DNA from: CAYHIN01 sp964356705
Lineage (GTDB): Bacteria; Patescibacteriota; Microgenomatia; CAZETR01; Amesbacteraceae
DNA: 5,138 bases
Direction: 5' to 3'
Assembly (NCBI GenBank): GCA_964356705.1
Contig: CAYHIN010000049.1
Span: 1-5,138, forward strand
Part shown: piece after piece, positions 1 to 4,474 of the stretch
How the letters are laid out: each line of letters opens with the position of its first letter
Numbering within the stretch: position 1 is the first letter of the stretch
The notes under the pieces: generated by a model
The model's input: only the letters and a program-made list of their open reading frames with translations
The model's database searches: none
Told to the model about the DNA's origin: nothing
Made by a program: the position numbers and the translations under genes

Positions 1-49
1 AAATGATGCGAGCAGATGGAGGTATCCCGTTTTTGCGCCCGCAGCAGCT

Positions 50-541
50 CTACTTCTTATACATCACTTTCCCGTGCAGCATCTTAGCTTGTCTCACACA
101 CCATTCAGCCAGCCACCGGATACTCTCCCACACTTTATGATGTAGCCCCTCTTGCACTTGGGCCTCAGTCAGAGGCAGCTCTTCTCTTCTCCCACTATCT
201 TTTTCATACTTCAACAGCACGTTTTGGGTGTAGTCATCAGTCACTCCTCCGGCGATATCCATATCCGCACCAGCTTGTTCCATGTAAGGCGCTACTTCAG
301 ACTTCTTCTCTATTTCCACACTACTTGGGACCTCGTGCACTGCATCGACCGACTTTTCCACCCCCCGCTCTCCTCCCCCAGACCTCATTTCTACTTGTTC
401 CTTCGGTCCTCCACTCACAGGCTGAGGTGTTACCTGCTTGTCCGCCAAAGCATTTGCGACGGCGGAGCCCAACGCACCCGTGTCATCACTTGTGACTTGT
501 GTATTGGGGCTTGTGACTTGCCCGGTGGGTTCATCCGCCAT
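50..541 (-). CDS. Hypothetical protein, disordered N-terminus and Trp-rich C-terminal domain
   Basis: I do not recognise a named family. The 163-residue product has two parts. Residues 1 to about 95 are low-complexity and rich in Gly, Ser, Thr, Val, Pro and Glu, so probably disordered; they start with two copies of a seven-residue unit, QVTSPNT then QVTSDDT (residues 8-21). Residues about 100-163 look like a folded helical domain with HHKVWESIRWLAEWC (134-148) and a basic tail ending MYKK. No signal peptide or membrane segment is visible, so it is probably cytoplasmic. The ATG at 541 gives a clean start, and the stop is TAG. It is divergent from the Phd-like antitoxin gene, sharing an 88-bp intergenic region. 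Its third-codon positions look more G/C-rich than those of the neighbouring toxin-antitoxin genes. The even codon structure and structured C-terminus support a real gene; the function is unknown. Confidence 0.75.
   Translation of the reverse strand: MADEPTGQVTSPNTQVTSDDTGALGSAVANALADKQVTPQPVSGGPKEQVEMRSGGGERGVEKSVDAVHEVPSSVEIEKKSEVAPYMEQAGADMDIAGGVTDDYTQNVLLKYEKDSGRREELPLTEAQVQEGLHHKVWESIRWLAEWCVRQAKMLHGKVMYKK
489..520. repeat. Two-copy 21-bp-period repeat in coding sequence
   Basis: The 11-mer CTTGTGACTTG occurs at 489-499 and again at 510-520, exactly 21 bp apart. On the minus strand this encodes the repeated heptapeptide QVTSxxT of the hypothetical protein. The whole-codon period suggests an in-frame tandem duplication in the disordered N-terminus. 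Confidence 0.7.
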
Positions 542-550
542 CTCACCATC

Positions 551-565
551 ATATCAATTTGATAT
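551..565. promoter_or_regulatory. Perfect inverted repeat, candidate operator
   Basis: ATATCAA at 551-557, a single T, then TTGATAT at 559-565 form a perfect 7-bp inverted repeat. It begins ten bases before the minus-strand ATG at 541 and lies 30 bases upstream of the -35 box of the antitoxin promoter. Its position suggests an operator for the hypothetical gene or a shared site for the divergent pair. It is AT-rich, so a chance origin is possible, and no binding protein can be named. Confidence 0.35.
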
Positions 566-594
566 ACCAAATCCAATCAATACCTTCCTTCTCC

Positions 595-623
595 TTGACA
601 ACTCGTACGACTAAGCGTACTAT
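595..623 (+). promoter_or_regulatory. Sigma70-type promoter of the Phd/RelE-like module
   Basis: A perfect -35 box TTGACA (595-600) is followed after 17 bases by TACTAT (618-623), a 4/6 match to the -10 consensus. A better hexamer, TATAAC (621-626), overlaps it but would need a 20-base spacer. With the 17-base reading, only six bases separate the -10 box from the ATG at 630, so the predicted transcript start falls at or next to the start codon. No Shine-Dalgarno sequence precedes the ATG, which agrees with a leaderless mRNA. Confidence 0.7.
604..621. promoter_or_regulatory. Candidate YefM/Phd-type autoregulatory operator
   Basis: Two GTAC cores lie at 605-608 and 617-620, exactly 12 bp apart centre to centre, within CGTACG and CGTACT. 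Read outward, GTACG (605-609) and CGTAC (616-620) also form an inverted repeat around a 6-base spacer. Both fall between or on the -35 and -10 boxes. In the E. coli yefM-yoeB operon, the operator has TGTACA-cored palindromes with, as I recall it, a similar 12-bp spacing. Autorepression by the antitoxin, with the toxin as co-repressor, is therefore inferred. Confidence 0.5.
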
Positions 624-629
624 AACCAT

Positions 630-899
630 ATGACCCAACTTAACTCCACTCTCACGGCCAGCGATGCTAGAGCAAACTTATATCAAATCCTTGAAGAGGC
701 AGGCACTAAACTGCGCCAATTCACAATAAAAATCCGAGGGGGGGATGACGTAATTATTATGTCTGCCAGTGAAGTTGAAGGCTGGAAAGAAACATTAGAA
801 ATAATGTCTGATAAAAAATTGGTTGCCAGTATAAAAAGGGGCATGAAATCAAAAAAAACCTATACTCATGAACAAGTCAAGAAAATGTTAGGCTGGTAA
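630..899 (+). CDS. Type II antitoxin, Phd/YefM-like family
   Basis: The 89-residue product is of typical size for Phd/YefM antitoxins. The N-terminus shows the family-like pattern TASDARANLYQILEEA (residues 9-24), matching the stretch that forms the DNA-binding fold. A strand pair follows, with GGDDVIIMSASEVEGWKETL, where the usual form is a hydrophobic run followed by S-x-x-E/D. The C-terminal third is basic and presumably disordered until toxin-bound; it ends THEQVKKMLGW. The expected role is to neutralise the downstream toxin and repress their shared promoter. The toxin gene begins three bases after the TAA stop, the usual antitoxin-first order. The start at 630 is set by the promoter only six bases upstream. 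The family call rests on pattern and gene order; the exact subfamily (Phd, YefM, RelB-like) is less certain. Confidence 0.85.
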   Translation: MTQLNSTLTASDARANLYQILEEAGTKLRQFTIKIRGGDDVIIMSASEVEGWKETLEIMSDKKLVASIKRGMKSKKTYTHEQVKKMLGW

Positions 900-902
900 C
901 AT

Positions 903-1151
903 ATGAACCTTATCTATTCAGATGAGGCAATCAAAAATCTTAAATCCATTGGCCCCTCGGATCAAAAAAGGGCTCAAAAGAAATTAGAGCTACTAATGGA
1001 TCACCCACTCGCTGGGAAACAATTGGAGGGAAAATTTTCTGGGTTTCGTAGTTTACGTGCATGGCCGTTGAGAATCGTTTATTCCTTCAACCCAAAAACA
1101 CAAGAAATTTTTATTAACAATATCGATTATCGCGGTGGAGTCTACAAGTAA
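903..1151 (+). CDS. Type II toxin, RelE/ParE superfamily
   Basis: This small basic protein of 82 residues follows the antitoxin gene after a 3-base gap. Features of the RelE/ParE fold are visible: an N-terminal strand and helix with DEAIKNLKSI (7-16), a second helix rich in Lys, the turn HPLAGKQLEG (34-43), then the core strands GFRSLRAWPLRIVYSF (47-62) and IFINNIDYRGGVYK (69-82). Arg49, Arg52, Arg57 and Tyr81 lie where RelE-type mRNA interferases commonly carry functional residues, but ParE-type gyrase poisons share the fold. The target (ribosome-bound mRNA or gyrase) cannot be settled from sequence alone. The Shine-Dalgarno is weak at best, so translation probably depends on coupling to the antitoxin. 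The TAA stop (1149-1151) abuts the TGA stop of the minus-strand adenosyltransferase gene with no gap. Confidence 0.85.
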   Translation: MNLIYSDEAIKNLKSIGPSDQKRAQKKLELLMDHPLAGKQLEGKFSGFRSLRAWPLRIVYSFNPKTQEIFINNIDYRGGVYK

Positions 1152-1658
1152 TCATTTCCATACTTCCTCCTTCATCCCCATCTTCCAGTTCACCCATCTC
1201 CCCATAGTAAACAACGCGTCAGACAATCTATTCAGATACTTCAAAATATTTTTGTCAGTATTTTCGAGCGCCACCACTCGTCTTTCCGCCCTACGGCAAA
1301 CTGCCCTCGCCAGCTGCAGCTCCCCCACCGGATAGATAAAGTTAGACAGCTTCGGCATTTCATCCGTCAGTTTATCGATTAGTTTCTCTAGTCTCGTCAC
1401 CTCAGATGGTCTAAGTCTTTTCTTACTCCCAGCCAGCTGCGATCCAATAGTAAGCAAATTATTTTGAATTCTCACAAGTTCCCTCTCCACAATTGTGGAG
1501 AGGGGCAGGGGTGAGGTGGAAATTCTACACACCCCAATCAAACTATTCAATTCATCAATACTCCCAATCGCTTCAGGGAGTGCATCAAACTTGGCCATCC
1601 GACCATGAAACGTCCCTGTCTCCCCTTTATCCCCTTTTTTAGTATAGATTTTAGACAT
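1152..1658 (-). CDS. pduO: Cob(I)alamin adenosyltransferase, PduO type
   Basis: The enzyme transfers the adenosyl group of ATP to cob(I)alamin, giving adenosylcobalamin. The 168-residue length is usual for single-domain PduO-type enzymes. The N-terminal ATP-binding motif is KIYTKKGDKGETGTFHG (residues 3-19), then AIGSIDELNSLIGVCR (30-45). The signature RRAERRVV is at 122-129, and YLNRLSDALF with a terminal WVNWKMGMKEEVWK closes the helical bundle. The variable loop after residue 45 is written by a REP-like palindrome, as SPLPLSTIVERE (49-60). The start codon lies inside the upstream kinase gene (8-bp overlap), with no good ribosome site, so translational coupling is likely. The class II ribonucleotide reductase at the right end needs this cofactor. 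No corrin-ring synthesis genes are seen here, which fits cobalamin salvage, although the window is too small to exclude synthesis elsewhere. Confidence 0.93.
   Translation of the reverse strand: MSKIYTKKGDKGETGTFHGRMAKFDALPEAIGSIDELNSLIGVCRISTSPLPLSTIVERELVRIQNNLLTIGSQLAGSKKRLRPSEVTRLEKLIDKLTDEMPKLSNFIYPVGELQLARAVCRRAERRVVALENTDKNILKYLNRLSDALFTMGRWVNWKMGMKEEVWK
1471..1515. repeat. REP-like palindromic element inside the adenosyltransferase gene
   Basis: A perfect 24-bp palindrome occupies 1481-1504: half-site CCCTCTCCACAA followed by its exact complement. It is framed by CTCAC (1471-1475) and GTGAG (1511-1515), which also pair, across 5- and 6-base internal gaps. The total is a 45-base imperfect hairpin. 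The composition (CCTCACCCC, CCCTCTCC and their complements) resembles REP/MITE-like repeats scattered through many bacterial genomes. It is read in frame and encodes about residues 48-63 of the adenosyltransferase, in the loop between the first two conserved blocks. No T-run follows, so it is not a typical intrinsic terminator. Only one copy is seen here. Confidence 0.75.
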
Positions 1659-2622
1659 TAAAAATTACTTTGCTCCCATCTTTCTCCAAAGCTACTGGCA
1701 TCTCTCGTAGTCCTCTGAGAGCTTCTCGTACTTTCTCTCTCTTGGTAGTTGGCACAAATACTGTCAGAAACCCGCCTCCCCCGGCTCCCGATATCTTTCC
1801 TCCATACGCTCCAGCTTTTTTCGCCGCCGCATATATATTATCGATCTCGCTATCCGATATTTTAGAAGCCAATGATTTTTTTAGTTTCCAGCCTTCATCC
1901 AGCATTTTTCCGAGAGCTGCGATCTTACCTTCTTGCAAAAGTCTCCTCCCCACCCGCGCTTGCTGCGCCATTTCTTGCAGTATTCTGTTTTTCTTTTTTA
2001 TGTTATCTTTCTGTTCTTTTAGGATACTAGCCGCCTGTCTAGTTTTGCCGGTAAAAAAGACCATCATGGATGAATTTAGATCATCCAATAGTTCTTCTCC
2101 CAAGTTAAGTGGCTCTACGGAGATTGTCCCATCTTTGCGAAACTCTATGAAGTTCATTCCACCATGTGCCGCAATATACTGGTCCTGCACTCCAATCGGT
2201 TTGCCCAAAATATCGATCTCTATCTCACACGCCTCTGCAGCCAGCTTCTCTGCACTCACTGCCCTTCCTGTGTACTGATACAATGCATTCAGGACTCCCA
2301 CAGTCACAGATGAAGAAGAACCTAGTCCCGTTCCCGCCGCCGGCACATCAGACAAAAATGTGATCTCCACCCCTTTTGACACTCCAGTTTTTTTCAGCGC
2401 TTCCCGCACCAGCTCGTGTTCCAATAAATCTACTTTCACCACCCACTCTTTTTTGGAATATCCCACCACGATCATCTCATCAAATCTTTTTTGCACGATG
2501 CAATGTACGTATTTATCAATCGCCGTCGTCACCACACACCCACCGTACTCTCGGTAAAATCCCGCAAAATCCGTCCCCCCACCCAAAAAACTTATTCTAA
2601 GTGGCGTTCTCGTAATTATCAT
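1651..2622 (-). CDS. hddA: GHMP-family sugar kinase, D-glycero-D-manno-heptose 7-phosphate kinase-like
   Basis: The 323-residue protein has the three GHMP kinase motifs. Motif 1 is TPLRISFLGGGTDF (residues 6-19), with the GGGTD typical of heptose and related sugar kinases. Motif 2 is the ATP-binding loop PAAGTGLGSSSSVTVG (94-109). Motif 3 is GAYGGKISGAGGGGF (271-285) near the C-terminus. The stretch GKPIGVQDQYIAAHGG (140-155) supplies the catalytic Asp and sugar-binding residues. HddA phosphorylates D-glycero-D-manno-heptose 7-phosphate at C1 on the way to GDP-heptose for surface glycans. L-fucose and other sugar kinases share this architecture, so the substrate is less certain than the family. 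It is the first gene of a two-gene operon with the adenosyltransferase (8-bp overlap); no metabolic link between the two is evident. The ATG at 2622 sits seven bases after a predicted -10 box. Confidence 0.88.
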   Translation of the reverse strand: MIITRTPLRISFLGGGTDFAGFYREYGGCVVTTAIDKYVHCIVQKRFDEMIVVGYSKKEWVVKVDLLEHELVREALKKTGVSKGVEITFLSDVPAAGTGLGSSSSVTVGVLNALYQYTGRAVSAEKLAAEACEIEIDILGKPIGVQDQYIAAHGGMNFIEFRKDGTISVEPLNLGEELLDDLNSSMMVFFTGKTRQAASILKEQKDNIKKKNRILQEMAQQARVGRRLLQEGKIAALGKMLDEGWKLKKSLASKISDSEIDNIYAAAKKAGAYGGKISGAGGGGFLTVFVPTTKREKVREALRGLREMPVALEKDGSKVIFNV

Positions 2623-2629
2623 TCGACCA

Positions 2630-2658
2630 ATTCTCTATTTAGAACTTTAGATTGTCAA
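2630..2658 (-). promoter_or_regulatory. Promoter of the kinase/adenosyltransferase operon
   Basis: On the minus strand, a perfect TTGACA (2658-2653) is followed after 17 bases by GAGAAT (2635-2630), a 4/6 match to the -10 consensus. Seven bases then lead to the ATG at 2622, so the transcript would start at or within a base or two of the start codon. The -10 is weaker than the -35. The -35 box is 17 bases from the oppositely oriented -35 box of vapB, making a back-to-back promoter pair. Confidence 0.5.
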
Positions 2659-2668
2659 CTCACATCTA

Positions 2669-2713
2669 TCCTTACTTGACAAAATCTCCTTACTATTGTA
2701 GTATACTCTTACT
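2669..2713 (+). repeat. Triple CTTACT direct repeat across the vapB promoter
   Basis: CTTACT occurs at 2671-2676, 2689-2694 and 2708-2713, with offsets of 18 and 19 bases. The first two copies extend to TCCTTACT (2669-2676 and 2687-2694). They flank the -35 box, sit in the spacer and end right at the GTG start. In the same stretch TACTA (2691-2695) and TAGTA (2699-2703) form an inverted repeat over the -10 region, and AGTATACT (2700-2707) is palindromic. This arrangement fits an autoregulatory operator for VapB/VapBC, but that is inference. Confidence 0.45.
2676..2704 (+). promoter_or_regulatory. Sigma70-type promoter of vapBC
   Basis: TTGACA (2676-2681, 6/6) is followed after 17 bases by TAGTAT (2699-2704, 4/6). 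The alternative -10 TATACT (2702-2707, 5/6) would have a 20-base spacer. Only nine bases separate TAGTAT from the GTG at 2714, so little or no 5' leader is expected. The design closely parallels the promoter at 595-623. Confidence 0.7.
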
Positions 2714-2968
2714 GTGAACTACTTGGGCTCAATCACCAGCAAACGTCAGTTAACGATTCCAATCTCAGTATTTAACGACACCAATTTCAAGATCGGACAA
2801 AAAGTTATCATCAAAAAAAGGGGTGACTCAATCATGATAGATCCAGCATCATCTCTAGTAGAGAAACTTGCTGGTTCTATAGCTGTTCCCGCTCGATTTA
2901 AAGGTATGTCCCCTGATCAAATCTTGTCGACAGCCAAATCCGAGCATTTCCAAAAACAAGCTAGATGA
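2714..2968 (+). CDS. vapB: AbrB/MazE/SpoVT-family antitoxin (VapB)
   Basis: The 84-residue product starts with a swapped-hairpin AbrB domain. GSITSKRQLTIPISVF (residues 5-20) carries the family pattern S-K-R-Q-x-T-I-P, and KIGQKVIIKKRGDSIMIDP (26-44) forms the second half. Residues 45-84 are the toxin-binding arm, with EKLAGSIAVPARFKGM and a polar tail ending KQAR. The domain should bind the promoter as a dimer and the tail should block the VapC active site. The GTG start at 2714 is chosen because it begins the AbrB domain at its usual place and lies just downstream of a strong promoter; no ATG upstream would fit. The gene overlaps vapC by four bases (ATGA), typical of tightly coupled toxin-antitoxin pairs. 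Confidence 0.88.
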   Translation: MNYLGSITSKRQLTIPISVFNDTNFKIGQKVIIKKRGDSIMIDPASSLVEKLAGSIAVPARFKGMSPDQILSTAKSEHFQKQAR

Positions 2969-3345
2969 TATTTATAGATACAAACTATTTCTTACGTTTT
3001 CTTCTAGCCGACGTTTCAGACCAACACATCAAAGCCAAAGAATTAATCCTGTCAGGCTCTCATGGACAAAAGGAGCTATTCACCTCTCTTTTAGTCATGT
3101 TTGAAATCTATTGGGTTCTTTCTTCCTTTTATAAAAAAGACAAGCAGGAGATCTCAAGTGCTTTAAACGATTTATTGGATCTCCAGTTCATCGATATCGA
3201 ATCTAGGGATTTGCTAAGTTCGTCACTTAAAACATATTCCACTTCCAGTCTAGACCTAGAAGATGCCTACAATTTAGTCTACGCAAAATCTCACAAAGCA
3301 AAATCCTTAGCTACGTTCGATATAAATTTACAAAAAATGTTCTAA
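2965..3345 (+). CDS. vapC: PIN-domain ribonuclease toxin (VapC)
   Basis: The 126 residues form a single PIN domain, the usual VapC length. The metal-binding acidic residues are visible: Asp5 in IFIDTNYFLRF (2-12), Glu47 in VMFEIYWVL (44-52), Asp97 and/or Asp100 in SLDLEDAYNL (95-104), and Asp119 in LATFDINL (115-122). VapC toxins are Mg-dependent RNases, often cutting initiator tRNA or the sarcin-ricin loop of 23S rRNA; the target here is unknown. With all acidic positions intact, the toxin is probably active. It starts within the vapB stop (ATGA overlap), so its translation is coupled to the antitoxin. Its TAA stop overlaps the last bases of the decayed DUF1653 gene on the other strand. Confidence 0.9.
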   Translation: MIFIDTNYFLRFLLADVSDQHIKAKELILSGSHGQKELFTSLLVMFEIYWVLSSFYKKDKQEISSALNDLLDLQFIDIESRDLLSSSLKTYSTSSLDLEDAYNLVYAKSHKAKSLATFDINLQKMF

Positions 3346-3573
3346 TCGATCTTCACAAACTTCTTGACCATCTTTCCATCCACTTCTTTATCTCCCAAGA
3401 AGTCATCGATCGTTCTTATCCACAATGACTTCTCAGCATACTGAGCCCTATACCCCACACACACTTCCTGAGTCGATTCCAAAAATCCCACAAATTCAAT
3501 TCTCCCCTATTTTCACCTTCTCAAGAGCCGCATCCAAATCAGCTTTCAGTTCCTCTGGTGCTTTATGTCCCAT
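3342..3573 (-). pseudogene. DUF1653 gene remnant, internal deletion/frameshift
   Basis: Reading from the ATG at 3573, the minus strand encodes MGHKAPEELKADLDAALEKV then KIGEN, then TGA (3496-3498). In another frame, from 3497 to the TAG at 3342-3344, it encodes 51 residues that resemble the C-terminal half of DUF1653 proteins: EFVGFLESTQEVCVGYRAQY, then KSLWIRTIDDFL and EVDGKMVKKFVKI. These match the family's usual pattern of E-x-x-V-V-Y-R-A-x-Y, L-W-V-R-P and V-D-G-K-x-V-x-R-F. The family's N-terminal Tyr/His-Tyr-Lys strand segment is missing at the junction near 3495-3505. A deletion that also shifted the frame is the simplest reading. A single-base frameshift in the GGGG run would fuse the two parts but not restore the missing motif. 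The biochemical role of DUF1653 is unknown. The remnant overlaps the vapC stop by four bases. Confidence 0.75.
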
Positions 3574-3590
3574 TGATGTATGTTTTATCT

Positions 3591-3596
3591 TATAAT
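3591..3596 (+). promoter_or_regulatory. -10 box for the HD phosphohydrolase unit
   Basis: A perfect TATAAT lies at 3591-3596, eight bases before the ATG at 3605. No convincing -35 box lies at the right distance; TTGATG (3573-3578) would leave only a 12-base spacer. No Shine-Dalgarno precedes the ATG. The spacing again predicts a leaderless or nearly leaderless transcript. Confidence 0.5.
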
Positions 3597-3604
3597 CACA
3601 AACT

Positions 3605-4264
3605 ATGTCAATAAAAATTGAGGATGCTCAAAAGATACTCGAGTTTACTCACACTCTGTCAGGTGTAAAAAAACTTTTGCGATTCAAAGGTATGCCTTAT
3701 TGGGAAGATGCCGATTGGGAACGCTGGGACAGTGTAGCCGAGCACTCATATCGTATGGCAATGCTAGCCATTCTTATCTCTCCTTATTTAGAAACTCCAG
3801 TAAATCTTGAAAGGGTTCTAAAAATGACTTTGATTCATGACATTGTTGAATTGATCACCAATGATCACTCTCCAATGGCTAAACATTTGGACGGTGGAGG
3901 CCATGCTTTTGATCCCAAAGCATTTGCAGACAAATATGAGCGGGAGACAAAAGCCGCAGAATTCATATTCAAGGACCTGCCTGGTGAAACTAGAGGTGAG
4001 TTCGTTGACCTATTCAGAGAATATATTGACACCAAGGCATTTCCAAAAACAGCAACTCCAGAAGGAAAATTTGCTTATGCCTTAGACAAGATTGAGGCAG
4101 TAATCCAAATCATTGATTGGAGAACTCCAAAATCAAACTGGCCACAAGAACACTATGAAAAATCAATTACATATATGAATGAGTGGGGTAGTTACGATCC
4201 ATTCCTCGCAAAAATTTGTGGATTAATCCAACAAGAAGGAATTAAAATAGTTTCAACTACATGA
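3605..4264 (+). CDS. HD-domain phosphohydrolase, HDDC2/YfbR-like (5'-deoxynucleotidase family)
   Basis: The 219-residue protein carries the HD metal site: His47 in RWDSVAEHSYRMAMLA (40-55), His78-Asp79 in TLIHDIVELITND (75-87), with Glu82 three residues on, and Asp161 in GKFAYALDKIEAVIQ (154-168). The order and spacing match HDDC2 and YfbR, which remove the 5'-phosphate from deoxynucleoside monophosphates. The S-V-A/S-E/D-H-x-Y-R-M-A run and the late K-F-x-x-x-L-D-x-x-E block are especially HDDC2-like. It is probably cytoplasmic and needs a divalent metal. It may help balance deoxynucleotides or clean up nucleotides, which would fit its place beside a ribonucleotide reductase, but the substrate is inferred from family only. 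A glycine-rich insertion, HLDGGGHAFDP (94-104), sits just after the HD region. The stop overlaps the next gene by four bases (ATGA). Confidence 0.85.
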   Translation: MSIKIEDAQKILEFTHTLSGVKKLLRFKGMPYWEDADWERWDSVAEHSYRMAMLAILISPYLETPVNLERVLKMTLIHDIVELITNDHSPMAKHLDGGGHAFDPKAFADKYERETKAAEFIFKDLPGETRGEFVDLFREYIDTKAFPKTATPEGKFAYALDKIEAVIQIIDWRTPKSNWPQEHYEKSITYMNEWGSYDPFLAKICGLIQQEGIKIVSTT

Positions 4265-4473
4265 GATCCGTTCCAGTCCAAACCACCCCTTATCTAGTCC
4301 TCACCAACCCAGAGTCACCAACTGCCGGTGCCATACTTTTCGCAGCCAGATGTGCAGTTGCTGATTTCAGTACAGACGCCTTTGAAACCCACGTCCCAGA
4401 TACCATCAAAGAACTGGAACGCAACCTTCACGAGCATCAAAGTGATCTGAACTGGAGAAATAAAGAAGGTTAG
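4261..4473 (+). CDS. Small hypothetical protein coupled to the HD enzyme
   Basis: This 70-residue product is not recognised. The ATG overlaps the TGA of the HD gene (ATGA, 4261-4264), the same coupling seen in vapBC, which supports it as a real gene. Residues 1-20 look like short strands (PVQTTPYLVLTN), 21-37 include an Ala-rich stretch TAGAILFAARCAVADF, and 40-70 are polar and probably helical, with KELERNLHEHQSDLNWRNK. It is too short and polar for a clear membrane protein, although the Ala-rich stretch is moderately hydrophobic. No Shine-Dalgarno lies at the right distance. The stop TAG (4471-4473) is one base from the stop of the convergent ribonucleotide reductase gene. It could be a subunit or regulator of the HD enzyme, or unrelated; context gives no more. 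Confidence 0.7.
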   Translation: MRSVPVQTTPYLVLTNPESPTAGAILFAARCAVADFSTDAFETHVPDTIKELERNLHEHQSDLNWRNKEG

Positions 4474-4474
4474 C

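Noticed and set aside
1..49. Possible start of another minus-strand gene left of the hypothetical gene (an open frame reading ELLRAQKRDTSICSHH)
   Set aside because: No ATG, GTG or TTG start is visible in that frame after the upstream stop, and only about 16 codons are in view; nothing can be supported.
152..562. Plus-strand open frame of 136 codons opposite the hypothetical gene
   Set aside because: It overlaps the minus-strand gene and its predicted product is an unstructured mix rich in His, Leu, Phe and Arg; the minus frame has repeats, a plausible domain and natural gene boundaries.
548..580. Minus-strand promoter for the hypothetical gene (TTGATT at 580-575 with TGATAT at 556-551 or TATGAT at 553-548)
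   Set aside because: The hexamers are weak (3/6) or the spacer is too long (21 bases); the region is AT-rich, so such matches are expected by chance.
1481..1504. Intrinsic terminator formed by the 24-bp palindrome
   Set aside because: No T-run follows on either strand and it lies in the middle of a conserved coding sequence.
1670..2278. Long plus-strand open frame of 202 codons opposite the kinase gene
   Set aside because: The minus-strand frame carries all GHMP kinase motifs; the plus-strand product is Ser/Pro/Phe-rich shadow sequence without recognisable domains.
3496..3505. Programmed frameshift in the DUF1653 gene at the GGGG run
   Set aside because: A frameshift would join the two frames but the product would still lack the family's conserved N-terminal motif, so deletion fits better than recoding.
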